64,000 bases of DNA from Gammaproteobacteria bacterium (GCA_025359205.1 JANYHD010000036.1:1-64000), one strand, 5' to 3'. Counted from the stretch's first letter, positions 25,967 to 34,835 are shown. The notes: generated from the letters alone by a model not told the origin. Made by a program: numbers and translations.

Positions 25967-27004
25967 CTACGGCCCTGGCCGTGCTGCCGGGTCCGCTCGC
26001 ATGCCGCCGCATGACTCGCGCACGACCAGCTGCGTGCCCAGCGTGTGCCGCACGAATTTGCCGTCGCCGGGCTCGTCGATGGCGTGCGCCAGCGCGTCGA
26101 GCGCCTGACGGCCAAGTTCGGTGATCTGCGCACGCACGGTTGTGAGCGGCGGAGTGATGTAGCGGGCGATCGGAATGTCGTCGAACCCGGCGAGCGCGAT
26201 GTCTTCGGGTACGCGCAGGCCCGCCTCGCGCAGCGCGAACAGGCAACCGATGGCCATCATGTCGTTGGAGGCAAATACGGCGTCGGGGCGGGGCGTCGCC
26301 GCAGCCAGCTGTTGGCCGGCCAGGTAGCCGGACTCCTCGGTGAAATTGCCCGCCAGCACCAGTGCCTTGGCCGCCAGCGTGCGTCCGAGCGCCGCCTGAA
26401 AGCCGCGCAGCCGCTCGGCTGATTCGTAGTTGCCCCCGGGACCGGCAATGTGCGCGATGCGCTGGTAGCCCAAGGCACGCAGGTGCTCGACCATGGCCTT
26501 CGCGCCGCCGAAATCGTCGATCACAAAGGCCGGCGCACGGCCCGCATCCGCGGGCGTGTTCAGCAGTACTGCCGGCAGCGTCGGGGGCAGCGCTTCATCG
26601 AGCGAGCGCGCATCAAGATACGGTGACATGACCAGCACGCCATCGACGCGGCCGTTCATCGCGCGCAATGCGAGCGCCGCCTCATCGGCATCGCCGTGCG
26701 AGCTGGAAACCAGCAGGTGCAGGCCGCGCAGCCGCGCGGCGCGGTCGATGCCGCGGATCAGCTCTGAAAAATATTCGCCGTGAATGTCGGGCAGCAGCAC
26801 GCCAATGGTGCGGGTGCGGCGGGTGATGAGGCTGCGGGCTGCTTCGTGCGGCGTGTAGCGCAGATGCTGCGCAGCGCGCAGCACGCGTTGGCGAGTGGGC
26901 TCGGTGACCGCACCACTGCCGTTCAATACACGGGAAACGGACGCAGTAGACACGCGCGCGCGGATCGCCACGTCTTTGATCGTTGCAGCCAACAAATCCC
27001 CCAA
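25967..27004 (-). CDS. LacI-family transcriptional regulator
   Basis: 345 residues. N-terminal helix-turn-helix ATIKDVAIRARVSTASVSRVLN with the hinge helix region (PHEAARSLITRRTRTIGVLLPD). A periplasmic-binding-like sensor domain follows (DGVLVMSP, FASNDMMAIGCLFALREAGL, ALAGFDDIPIARYITPPLTTV). The start is a TTG (27004, or 26995/26992 after GGGGGA). Two palindromes matching LacI-family operators lie 20-53 bp upstream, so it should repress itself and the TonB gene behind it. The same motif occurs at GH1/ugpC and GH3. The inducer is probably a product of the glucanase. Confidence 0.93.
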   Translation of the reverse strand: MGDLLAATIKDVAIRARVSTASVSRVLNGSGAVTEPTRQRVLRAAQHLRYTPHEAARSLITRRTRTIGVLLPDIHGEYFSELIRGIDRAARLRGLHLLVSSSHGDADEAALALRAMNGRVDGVLVMSPYLDARSLDEALPPTLPAVLLNTPADAGRAPAFVIDDFGGAKAMVEHLRALGYQRIAHIAGPGGNYESAERLRGFQAALGRTLAAKALVLAGNFTEESGYLAGQQLAAATPRPDAVFASNDMMAIGCLFALREAGLRVPEDIALAGFDDIPIARYITPPLTTVRAQITELGRQALDALAHAIDEPGDGKFVRHTLGTQLVVRESCGGMRADPAARPGP

Positions 27005-27023
27005 TGCCCCGGCCTCGCTGTAT

Positions 27024-27035
27024 GTAAGCGTTTAC
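27024..27035. promoter_or_regulatory. LacI-family operator 1 upstream of the regulator gene
   Basis: GTAAGCGTTTAC, 12-bp palindrome with central CG, about 20 bp upstream of the TTG start of the LacI gene. Its centre is 22 bp from that of the next operator, about two helical turns, so both can be bound on the same face. Confidence 0.75.
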
Positions 27036-27045
27036 CAGCGAGAAA

Positions 27046-27057
27046 GTAAACGCTTAC
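27046..27057. promoter_or_regulatory. LacI-family operator 2 upstream of the regulator gene
   Basis: GTAAACGCTTAC, the same palindrome in reverse order of its variable bases. It begins five bases downstream of the TAACAT -10 of the promoter at 27063-27092, so bound repressor would cover the transcription start. Confidence 0.75.
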
Positions 27058-27062
27058 TTGGG

Positions 27063-27092
27063 ATGTTAGTGTCCAAGTTATCGCGCTGTCAA
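27063..27092 (-). promoter_or_regulatory. Promoter of the LacI-TonB operon
   Basis: On the minus strand TTGACA (27092-27087) is followed after 18 bp by TAACAT (27068-27063). The -35 is perfect and the -10 matches four of six bases. Operator 2 begins five bases downstream. The GH3 promoter has the same geometry. Confidence 0.65.
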
Positions 27093-27150
27093 TGAGCGAT
27101 TGTTGTAATTTAAATACAGATGCGCATGCGAGGCGGGAGCGGTAGCGCTA

Positions 27151-29544
27151 TCACCGGCCGATGCTGACTACGGTTCCCGCGCCATGCGCTGAATCGGCGC
27201 TGATCCAGACGCGGGCGCTCGAGGACTCCACCGCGAAGTGCTGCTGCGCGTCCCAGAGGGCAAATGCCTCGGGGCCAAGCTCAAAACTGACCTGCTTCGA
27301 TTCGCCCGGCGCCAGCGTGACGCGCTGGAATCCGGCCAGGGCCCGCACCGGCTGGGCCACGCTCGTGCCCCGCAATCCCACATAGAGCTGCACCACTTCC
27401 ACGCCGGCGCGCGAACCCGTATTGGTGACCTCGGAGCTGGCCGTCAGCACCTGCTTTCCCGGTCCCTGTTGCAACGCCTGGTTCAGTGCCGTAGCGCTCA
27501 GTTCGTGCGCGCCCAGCTGCAGCGGGCCGTAGCTGAAACTCGTGTAGGAGAGGCCGTAGCCGAAGGGATATTGCGGGCTGTTCTGCTGGTCAATGTACCT
27601 CGAGACGTACTTTTCATCGCCTCCACCCATAGGCGGTTTGCTCAAATCGAACGCGGCCGCGGGTCGGCCGGTATTGAGCGCGTTGTAATAGAGCGGCTCC
27701 TGCCCGACGCTCCGCGGCCAGCTCACCACCAGGCGGCCACTGGGATTGGAATCCCCGAACAGCGTCTCGACCAGCGCCGGTCCCGCCTGGATGCCCGGAA
27801 ACCACGCCGCGAGCACCGCCGACACATGTTCGAAGGCCCAGGGCAGCGTCAGTGGCCGGCCGCTGAAGAGTATGAGGGTCACCGGCTTGCCCGTGGCCAC
27901 GACCTTCTCCAGCAGTTCCTGCTGCCGCCCTGGCAGGCCCAGGGACGAGCGCGAGGAGGCTTCACCGGTCATCGTGCCGGCGTCTTCGCCGAGCGCCAGG
28001 ATGACCACGTCGGCTTTTCCCGCCGTGGTGACTGCGGCGGCGATCTCGTCGTCGGTTCCATCCAGGATGCCAGCCCCATGCGCGCGCAGCAGATGCTGTT
28101 CGCCAATGCGTGCGGCCAGAGCACTGTGCAGCGAGGTGACATCCTGGGGCCGGCCGAGGCCCGCCCAGGAACCGAGCATATTGGGCGGGTCATCGGACAG
28201 CGGGCCGATGAGCGCGATGTTTTGCATGTTGGCTGCCAGCGGCAGGACCGTCGTGCCGTCCACGGCCGGAGCATTCTTCAGCAGCACCAGCGAGCGCTCG
28301 GCGGCCGTGCGCGCCAGCCCGACGTACTCCGGCCGCAGCATGGCGCCAGCTTCCTGTGATTCATCGACGTAGGGATGTTCGAACAGGCCGAGCGCGAACT
28401 TGAGCCGCAGCACGCGCCGCGCGCCCTCATCGACGCGCGCGATGGGCACCTGGCCCGAATGCACCAGCTCCGCCAGATGGTCGTGATAAAGGCTGCTCGC
28501 CATGTCCATGTCGACGCCGGCGAGAAAGCCCTTGCGCGCCGCCGTTGCACCGTCATTGGCAATGCCATGCGCAATGAGCTCGGCCACCGAAGTCCAGTCG
28601 CTGTCGACGACGCCGCGGAAGCCCCATTCGGTGCGCAGCACCTGCGTCAGCGTGAATGGATTCGCGGAGGAGGGCACGCCATCGAGCGAGTTGAAGGCGC
28701 TCATGATCGTGGCGCCGCCCGCATTCACCGCGGCATGGAATGGCGGCAGGTAGTACTGGCGCAGCGTGTGTTCGGAAATCTCGGTCGTGTTGTAGTCGCG
28801 ACCGCCTTCGGCCGCGCCGTAACCGACATAGTGCTTGGCGCAGGCGGCGATGCTGTCCGTGGCATCGAGGCGCTCGCCCTGGTAGCCGCGCACGTACGCG
28901 GCCGCCATGGCCGAGCCCAGGTATGTATCTTCGCCGGCGCCTTCCGCCATGCGTCCCCAGCGCGCGTCGCGTGCGATGTCGACCATCGGTGAGAAGGTCC
29001 AGCGGATACCGGTTGCAGAAGCCTCGCGGGCAGCGACGCGCGCCGCCTTTTCGACCAGCTCCGGGTCCCAGCTCGAAGCGAGGCCCAGCGGAATCGGGAA
29101 TTCGGTGCGGAAGCCGTGGATGACATCCAGCCCAAACACCACCGGGATATGCAGGCGCGATTTCTCGACCGCAATGTGCTGGTACGCATTGGTCTCGCGG
29201 GCCGTGGAGATATTGAACAGCGCGCCGATCTGGCCGTGCGCCAGCATGTCGTTGTAATCGGTGCGGCCGGTGCCTGGGCCCGTAGCCTGCCCAGCTGAAT
29301 ACTGCGCGAGCTGCCCGACCTTCTCCTCCAGGGTCATCTGCTTCAGCAGGGCCTCGACTCTCGCGTCGATGCGCGCATCGTAAATGCCGGTGTGCACCGG
29401 CACCGGCGAGGCCGCCGGCGCGCCGGCCGCATGCGCGGGCAAGCCCAGCGCGGCCAACAGCGCCATGCCCAGGGTCGCTCGCAATGCGCTGCGGGTTGTG
29501 CGGGAGAAGTCGGTGGGAACGTGTATCCGGTTCGCGATGCGCAT
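27151..29544 (-). CDS. GH3 family beta-glucosidase, periplasmic (BglX-like)
   Basis: 797 residues, secreted (signal peptide core LGMALLAALGLPAHAAG). GH3 N-terminal barrel (MTLEEKVGQL, VFGLDVIHGFRTEFPIPLGL), nucleophile Asp in GVVDSDW (about residue 314), an alpha/beta sandwich domain and a C-terminal fibronectin III-like domain (RVTLAPGESKQVSFELGP). This is the BglX layout. It would trim oligosaccharides in the periplasm from the non-reducing end. The ATG at 29544 follows AAGGAAAATTAGA; an in-frame ATG at 29580 has no ribosome site. A perfect LacI-type operator lies 50 bp upstream. Confidence 0.93.
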   Translation of the reverse strand: MRIANRIHVPTDFSRTTRSALRATLGMALLAALGLPAHAAGAPAASPVPVHTGIYDARIDARVEALLKQMTLEEKVGQLAQYSAGQATGPGTGRTDYNDMLAHGQIGALFNISTARETNAYQHIAVEKSRLHIPVVFGLDVIHGFRTEFPIPLGLASSWDPELVEKAARVAAREASATGIRWTFSPMVDIARDARWGRMAEGAGEDTYLGSAMAAAYVRGYQGERLDATDSIAACAKHYVGYGAAEGGRDYNTTEISEHTLRQYYLPPFHAAVNAGGATIMSAFNSLDGVPSSANPFTLTQVLRTEWGFRGVVDSDWTSVAELIAHGIANDGATAARKGFLAGVDMDMASSLYHDHLAELVHSGQVPIARVDEGARRVLRLKFALGLFEHPYVDESQEAGAMLRPEYVGLARTAAERSLVLLKNAPAVDGTTVLPLAANMQNIALIGPLSDDPPNMLGSWAGLGRPQDVTSLHSALAARIGEQHLLRAHGAGILDGTDDEIAAAVTTAGKADVVILALGEDAGTMTGEASSRSSLGLPGRQQELLEKVVATGKPVTLILFSGRPLTLPWAFEHVSAVLAAWFPGIQAGPALVETLFGDSNPSGRLVVSWPRSVGQEPLYYNALNTGRPAAAFDLSKPPMGGGDEKYVSRYIDQQNSPQYPFGYGLSYTSFSYGPLQLGAHELSATALNQALQQGPGKQVLTASSEVTNTGSRAGVEVVQLYVGLRGTSVAQPVRALAGFQRVTLAPGESKQVSFELGPEAFALWDAQQHFAVESSSARVWISADSAHGAGTVVSIGR

Positions 29545-29593
29545 TCTAATTTTCCTTGGGGACAGCGGCACAGAGGCCACTATTAACGTGGCG

Positions 29594-29605
29594 GTAAACG
29601 TTTAC
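29594..29605. promoter_or_regulatory. LacI-family operator upstream of GH3
   Basis: GTAAACGTTTAC, a perfect 12-bp palindrome with central CG. It is the best match among the four sites in the window. It begins three bases downstream of the TAGCAT -10 of the GH3 promoter. Confidence 0.78.
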
Positions 29606-29608
29606 ATG

Positions 29609-29638
29609 ATGCTATTGTGGGCATGGCAACGCTGTCAA
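29609..29638 (-). promoter_or_regulatory. Promoter of the GH3 gene
   Basis: On the minus strand TTGACA (29638-29633), 18 bp, TAGCAT (29614-29609), then the operator. Spacing and hexamers mirror the LacI-TonB promoter. Confidence 0.65.
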
Positions 29639-29666
29639 TGCAGCCGAGGTCACGCGCGCGCGGGCT

Positions 29667-31583
29667 TCAGGGCTTGCGGCAGGCCGTGGCGCAGATGGCG
29701 TGGGCCACGTAACCTGCGGCGGTCGCGAAGGCGCGCCCGGCGTAGTCCATGTGCGCCGTTTCAGGATCGATCCCTTCGGAAACGATGCCCCCATCCCAGG
29801 GACTCGCCAGTAGGATGGTCTCGGCGCGTTGGTGCGATCGCTTTAACTGCAATTCGTCCGCGATCACCCATGAAGTCGTGATCGGCAGCCGGTAGCTGCC
29901 GGGCAGGCCGTAGCGGCTCGTCGAATAGGAATAGCGGTAGTTTGGCGAATGCAGCCAGTCATAGGTGGCGCGGAACAGCGCATCGTCCTCGGCGATGAAC
30001 CCGAGCGCCGGCAGTTTCATGAGCGAGCCGGGCGGGATATCGGTGGTGGCGAAACTGGAGCCGTCAGTGGCCGAGGCGAAGATCGGGCCCGCAGCACCGA
30101 TCGCCGTGTTCGTCACCATGCGCGCCAGGATGGCCGCGTGCAGGTCACGGGCCCGACGGTTCAGCTCGGTCGCAGCCTTGTCGTCGTGCAGACGAGCAAA
30201 CAGCATGGCCATGTCAGTGAGCGCGCGCCAGCTCAGCACGTTGTCATAGGTAATGAACGGCAGCTTCTGGTATTCGTCCTGCGAATCCTGGAGCGAAGAG
30301 TAGAGGCCGATGCGCGCGTCATAACGGCCCAGCAGGCGCTCGCGCAGCAGGATGAGCGCATCGCGGTGCGCAGCCAGGAAGGCTAGGTCACCCGTCGTGC
30401 GCACATATGCAGCGAGCGCGACCAGCGGCGCAACGGCCTCGTCGAGCTGGAACCCGTCCTCGAGCACCACGCCGTCGATGAAGCGGCTGTGCGTGCCGGT
30501 ATTGCGCAGCTGCAGCGTCAGCGCGTACTCGAGCGCGTCGCGTGCCAGCTGCGGGTCGATGTCGAGCAGCCCCGGAAAACTCCACAGCATGGCATCGCGG
30601 TCCCAGTAGGCGGCCGAGACGTAATAGCGTGGACTGCGCGAGGTGACACCGACCAGCTGTTCGGTGTCGATGGTGCGGCCCCAGGCATACAGCGCGGTGA
30701 ACAGGAAATTGCGGTTCATGAGCAGGTCGAGATCGGCGCGGCCCGTGCTGCGGGTGCGCGCGCGGCACCAGGCGGCAGCCTCGGCAATGACGGCATCCGC
30801 TCCGGTGCGATCGAGCATCTCGCGCAGCGCGCGGGCGTTGTGCGCGGCGCTGAATTCCTCGAGTCCGGGCGCAAGCACGAACAGGGCCTCGGTGCTTTCC
30901 CCCGGCTGCAGCACGGCCGTGTGCTCGGCGTTGGCCTCCGGCGAGAGCGCCAGCGGTGGCGCCGCGGTCGTGGCGGTCGAGCCCGGGTGCACCAGCGCCC
31001 AGGCAAACTGCGTGTCGTGCGTGATGTAGCTGAACACTTCGCCCGGGTCGACCCAGGGCGAAGGGCCGACGCTGCGTTCACCGCGCAGCGTCACGGGAAC
31101 GTAGGTCACGCGGCTCAGGCGCCCGAACGAGGCCTTCACGCCCAATGTGGCGCGCACCGGGACGTCGCGACGATTGGTGGCCGTCAGGCGGATGAAGGCC
31201 GCGCGGTAGCCGTTCGGGGCGCAATACGTCAGCGTGAGCTCGACGCCAGCCACTTCCTGGCGGGCCCTTGGGATCCAGTATTCCAGCAGTTCCCAGCCCG
31301 GATTCTGCAGGGCCAGCGGCTTGTCATCGGCACGGAAGTAAGGTTCAAGCACGGGCTGGGCGGATTCGCCGCTGGCCTGCAGCAGTCCGCGATCGCGCAT
31401 CGAGAGTGCGTTGAAAGTGCTGAGCGCGCCGTCGGAGGCGCGGATGTCAGGCAGCGCGAGCCATTCATTGCCCGTGGCAAGCACATCCTCCGGCCGCAGT
31501 TTGAGCGCCACCTGCCGCGGCGCCTCGGCCGCGTGGGTCAGCGCGGGCAAGAGCAAGGCAAGCAGCAGAAAGATCGGTCGCAC
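29667..31583 (-). CDS. Secreted (alpha/alpha)6-barrel glycosidase-like protein
   Basis: 638 residues. Signal peptide (RPIFLLLALLLPALTHA), a beta-rich N-terminal domain, then a helical barrel with AYWDRDAMLWSFPGLL, DGVVLEDGFQLDEAVAPLVA, ITYDNVLSWRAL and SYRLPITTSWVIADEL. The WDRDA and LDE-type acidic pairs resemble glycogen-debranching and other six-hairpin glycosidases, but I cannot assign a GH family. The GTG at 31583 follows AAGGA; an upstream ATG at 31652 is unlikely. It sits next to GH3 on the same strand, but no LacI-type operator was seen upstream. It may act on a side chain or an alternative linkage of the same glycan. Confidence 0.75.
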   Translation of the reverse strand: MRPIFLLLALLLPALTHAAEAPRQVALKLRPEDVLATGNEWLALPDIRASDGALSTFNALSMRDRGLLQASGESAQPVLEPYFRADDKPLALQNPGWELLEYWIPRARQEVAGVELTLTYCAPNGYRAAFIRLTATNRRDVPVRATLGVKASFGRLSRVTYVPVTLRGERSVGPSPWVDPGEVFSYITHDTQFAWALVHPGSTATTAAPPLALSPEANAEHTAVLQPGESTEALFVLAPGLEEFSAAHNARALREMLDRTGADAVIAEAAAWCRARTRSTGRADLDLLMNRNFLFTALYAWGRTIDTEQLVGVTSRSPRYYVSAAYWDRDAMLWSFPGLLDIDPQLARDALEYALTLQLRNTGTHSRFIDGVVLEDGFQLDEAVAPLVALAAYVRTTGDLAFLAAHRDALILLRERLLGRYDARIGLYSSLQDSQDEYQKLPFITYDNVLSWRALTDMAMLFARLHDDKAATELNRRARDLHAAILARMVTNTAIGAAGPIFASATDGSSFATTDIPPGSLMKLPALGFIAEDDALFRATYDWLHSPNYRYSYSTSRYGLPGSYRLPITTSWVIADELQLKRSHQRAETILLASPWDGGIVSEGIDPETAHMDYAGRAFATAAGYVAHAICATACRKP

Positions 31584-31644
31584 GGTGTTTTCCTTCGGGC
31601 GCCGATTATGGCACCTTGGACCCTTGCTAAGAGGAGCCTGGAAC

Positions 31645-32406
31645 ATGCGCATGGCGAAGTGGCCGCTCTTGCTCGGTATATGGAGCCTGTTGGGCGGATG
31701 CGCGGCGCAGCACAGCTGGACGTTGGCTGAGGGGCAGCACCCGCAGGCCTACCAGGCCAAGGTGACGCGCATCGTCTCCGGCAAATTCCTGTTGTTCCTG
31801 CCCTCAGGATTCCACGAGCACGGCAAATTCCGCTACCCCTTGTTGATATTTCTCCATGGTTCGGGCGAGGCGGGCGATGATCTCGAGAAGGTGAAGGTGC
31901 ATGGGCCGCCGAACTTTGTCAGTTCGCGACCGGATTTTCCCTTCATTGTCGCCTCGCCCCAATCATCGAGCAGCCGGGACTTCGATCCGGTCGAACTCAA
32001 CCTGATGCTGGACAAGCTGCTTGCAAAGCTGCCGGTGGATCCGGACCGTGTCTACCTGACCGGCCTGAGCATGGGTGGCATCTGGAGCTATGGCTGGGCG
32101 AGCATGAATCCGGAGCGCTTTGCGGCCATTGCGCCGGTGTGCGGCAGGTGGGAAACGGGCGACGCCTGCCAGCTCAAGGGCATGCCCATCTGGGCTTTCC
32201 ACGGCGCGAAGGATGACGCCGTCCCCATCGAGGGCGACCAGGCCATGATCGAGGCGATCAACGCCTGCGGGGGCAACGCAAAAATATCCGTTTACCCGGA
32301 TGTCGGGCATGATGTGTGGAATGTCGCTTACGCCGATCCGCAGCTCTACGAGTGGCTCCTGCAGCACCGGCGCCCAGGCGCATCGAAACAGGGTGCATCG
32401 AAGTAG
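31645..32406 (+). CDS. Alpha/beta-hydrolase lipoprotein (esterase / PHB-depolymerase-like)
   Basis: 253 residues. Signal peptide with lipobox LLGGC. Alpha/beta-hydrolase fold: PLLIFLHGSGEAGDD oxyanion region, nucleophile Ser in GLSMGGIWSY, Asp in GAKDDAVP and His in VGHDVWN. It resembles the predicted carboxylesterase/feruloyl-esterase group found in glycan loci, where acyl groups are removed before depolymerisation. The ATG at 31645 follows GAGGAG. It is divergent from the glycosidase-like gene with 61 bp between starts. Confidence 0.85.
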   Translation: MRMAKWPLLLGIWSLLGGCAAQHSWTLAEGQHPQAYQAKVTRIVSGKFLLFLPSGFHEHGKFRYPLLIFLHGSGEAGDDLEKVKVHGPPNFVSSRPDFPFIVASPQSSSSRDFDPVELNLMLDKLLAKLPVDPDRVYLTGLSMGGIWSYGWASMNPERFAAIAPVCGRWETGDACQLKGMPIWAFHGAKDDAVPIEGDQAMIEAINACGGNAKISVYPDVGHDVWNVAYADPQLYEWLLQHRRPGASKQGASK

Positions 32407-32454
32407 GCGCGCCGCGCGGCGCCCGCGCCTCGCCTGCGGTCCTGGCTAGAGCCC

Positions 32455-33237
32455 ATGTGCCTCATCCTGGTTGCCTGGCAGGTGCATCCGAATTTTCCCT
32501 GCGTGGTGGCGGCGAATCGCGATGAGTTTTTCGGCCGCCCTACGGCCGAGGCCGACTGGTGGCCAGGCGAGGCCGGAATCCTGGCCGGCCGCGACCTGCA
32601 GGCGGGCGGCACCTGGCTGGGCGTGACGCGCAGCGGACGCTTCGCCGCGCTCACCAACTACCGCGATCCCGCTGTGGCACTGGCCAATGCGCCGAGCCGC
32701 GGCACGCTCGTCACTTCGTTTCTGGAAGCGCAGTGGCCTGTGGCGCAGGGGCTGCGCGAGATCGCGCGGCGCAGCAAGGGCTGCAATCCATTCAATATCC
32801 TGTGCAGCGATGGCCAGGAACTCGGCATCTACGAGAGCACCACGGCGGCGTCGCGCACCCTCGGACCCGGCGTCTATGCGCTCTCCAACCACCTGCTCGA
32901 TACGCCCTGGCCCAAGGTGCGCCAGGCCAAGTCCCGCCTGGCGGAAGCGCTCGATGACCTGCCGAAGTCGGCGGCGATGCTCGACCTGCTGCGCGATGCG
33001 GAGCCGGCTGCGGACGAAGACCTGCCGCGCACGGGCGTCAGCCTGGAAATGGAGCGGATGCTCTCGAGTGCCTTCATTCATGGCGAGAGCTACGGTACGC
33101 GTTGCTCGACCATCGTCACGACCGACACCGCCGGCGCGATCTCCTTCGCCGAATGGAGCTGGGACGAAGACGGGGCGCTCGCTGGCATGGCGCGCTACCA
33201 CTTCCAGCCCGAAGCCGCCCGCGGCGGCGCGTCCTGA
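32455..33237 (+). CDS. NRDE (TANGO2-like) family protein
   Basis: 260 residues starting MCLILVAW with the defining NRDE motif in AANRDEFFGRP at residues 20-30. An N-terminal Cys2 and a GTWLGVTRSGRFAALTNYRDP segment follow. Family members are cytosolic and poorly understood; a role in heme trafficking has been proposed for eukaryotic TANGO2 and related proteins. It lies 48 bp after the esterase and before the SnoaL-like and glucokinase genes on the same strand. Confidence 0.9.
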   Translation: MCLILVAWQVHPNFPCVVAANRDEFFGRPTAEADWWPGEAGILAGRDLQAGGTWLGVTRSGRFAALTNYRDPAVALANAPSRGTLVTSFLEAQWPVAQGLREIARRSKGCNPFNILCSDGQELGIYESTTAASRTLGPGVYALSNHLLDTPWPKVRQAKSRLAEALDDLPKSAAMLDLLRDAEPAADEDLPRTGVSLEMERMLSSAFIHGESYGTRCSTIVTTDTAGAISFAEWSWDEDGALAGMARYHFQPEAARGGAS

Positions 33238-33320
33238 TTTCGCGACGGCCGCGCGGCAGGGGCTTGCGGGTGAGACACGATTGGGTAATCCTCGGAACCG
33301 TGAGCCTGGCTCGAAATCAA

Positions 33321-33812
33321 GTGGCGGGTTTGGCGCGCGGCATGACCGCGCCGCTGCTGGCCTGCCTTGCCACCAGCCTGCTGGCGGCCTGCGCCAGCAA
33401 CGGCGCGCTGCGTGCCGTGCGTGCCCAGCAGAACACGGCCGTGGTGCTCGCCTTCCTCGACACCGTGTTCAACAAGCACGAGGTCGAGCAGGCCTTCAAG
33501 CTTTATGTGGGTGCGAGCTACCGACAGCACAACCCCAAGGTTGCCGATGGCGTCGATGGCGCCGTGCACGCGCTCACGAAGTACACGCACGAGCTCTATC
33601 CCGAGTTGCGCCAGGAGGTGAAGCGCACCGTGGCGCAGGGCGACCTGGTGGCGGTGCATTCGCGCTACATTCCCTCCGCTGCCGAGCGCGAACGCGGCGC
33701 AGGCGTGGCGGCGGTCGACATCTTCCGCGTCGAGCATGGCAAGATCGTCGAGCACTGGGATGTACTGCAGGACATCCCGGAGAAATCCGCCAATGACAAC
33801 TCGATGTTCTGA
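33321..33812 (+). CDS. SnoaL-like (NTF2-fold) predicted lipoprotein
   Basis: 163 residues. A lipoprotein signal (PLLACLATSLLAAC) precedes a SnoaL-like alpha+beta-barrel domain: VLAFLDTVFNKHEVEQAFKLYV, YRQHNPKVADG, VAVHSRYIP, VDIFRVEHGKIVEHWDVLQDIP. This resembles polyketide-cyclase/SnoaL-like proteins. The start is uncertain: GTG 33321 gives an Arg in the n-region, while ATG 33342 gives a neutral one. The stop is 3 nt before the glucokinase start. Confidence 0.8.
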   Translation: MAGLARGMTAPLLACLATSLLAACASNGALRAVRAQQNTAVVLAFLDTVFNKHEVEQAFKLYVGASYRQHNPKVADGVDGAVHALTKYTHELYPELRQEVKRTVAQGDLVAVHSRYIPSAAERERGAGVAAVDIFRVEHGKIVEHWDVLQDIPEKSANDNSMF

Positions 33813-33815
33813 TCC

Positions 33816-34835
33816 ATGAGCGCCGCAGTGCGCGCTGCAGTGCGCGCCGCCGACGCCGGCACCGCCCTGCTGGTCGCCGACATCGGCGGCACCAACGCGC
33901 GCTTTGGCGTGTGGTACCGCGACGCGCTGCATGGCGAGCAGGTGCTCAAGTGCGCCGACTTCGACGGCCCCGCCGCCGCCGCCGCCCACTACCTACAGGG
34001 GCTGCGCGCCGCGCACGCTGTGCCGGTGCCGCGCATCGCCGCGTTTGCAGTGGCCGGGCCGCTGCTCGAAGACCGCATCGCGCTCACCAACAACGGCTGG
34101 GATTTTTCCGCCGCCGTGACCCGCCGCGCGCTCAAGCTCAAGCAGCTCATTTTCCTGAACGACTTCACGGCGCTGGCGCTGTCGGTACCCTGCTTGACCC
34201 CGGGTGAGCGATACCAGGTCGGTGGCGCAGCTCCGCTGGCCAATGCGCCGATCGCGGTGATTGGCCCGGGCACGGGCCTCGGCGTCTCAGGCCTGCTGCG
34301 CGCGGACAAGCGTTGGCTGGCACTGCAGGGCGAGGGTGGGCACGTCACGCTGCCTGCGGTCGAGCCGCGCGAGATGGCGGTGGTCGCCACGCTCCATCGT
34401 CGCTACAAGCATGTCTCCGCCGAACGCATCCTGTGCGGCGATGGGCTGGAGCTGCTCTATCGCACGCTGGCCGAACTCGACGGCACCACCGTCGAAAAGC
34501 TCGATGCGGGTGAGATCACGCGGCGCGCGCTCGCCAGCGAAGATGCGCGCTGCCGCGAGACCGTGCAGTTGTTCTGCGGCTGGCTCGGCAATGTTGCCGG
34601 CAACCTGGCGTTGACGATCGGTGCTCGCGGCGGCGTCTACATCGGCGGCGGCATCGTGCCGCGGCTGGGCGAGTACTTCGCGGTCTCGCCATTCCGGCCC
34701 TGCTTCGAGGCCAAGGGGCGCTTCCGCGGCTTCCTGACCGCGATCCCGGCGTACGTGATCACGGCGAAATACCCGGCACTGATTGGCTGCGTGCAGGCTT
34801 TCACGCACGCCAGCCCACGCCTCGAGGCCGGGTAG
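33816..34835 (+). CDS. glk: Glucokinase
   Basis: 339 residues, proteobacterial glucokinase (Glk/ROK-independent family). ATP-binding LLVADIGGTNARFG, sugar region LTNNGWDF, catalytic Asp in FLNDFTALAL, GPGTGLGV, and the C-terminal GGVYIGGGIVPRLG. It phosphorylates the glucose released by the GH1 enzyme in the cytosol, which fits its place next to the glucan locus. It has an ATG start 3 nt after the preceding stop. Confidence 0.93.
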   Translation: MSAAVRAAVRAADAGTALLVADIGGTNARFGVWYRDALHGEQVLKCADFDGPAAAAAHYLQGLRAAHAVPVPRIAAFAVAGPLLEDRIALTNNGWDFSAAVTRRALKLKQLIFLNDFTALALSVPCLTPGERYQVGGAAPLANAPIAVIGPGTGLGVSGLLRADKRWLALQGEGGHVTLPAVEPREMAVVATLHRRYKHVSAERILCGDGLELLYRTLAELDGTTVEKLDAGEITRRALASEDARCRETVQLFCGWLGNVAGNLALTIGARGGVYIGGGIVPRLGEYFAVSPFRPCFEAKGRFRGFLTAIPAYVITAKYPALIGCVQAFTHASPRLEAG

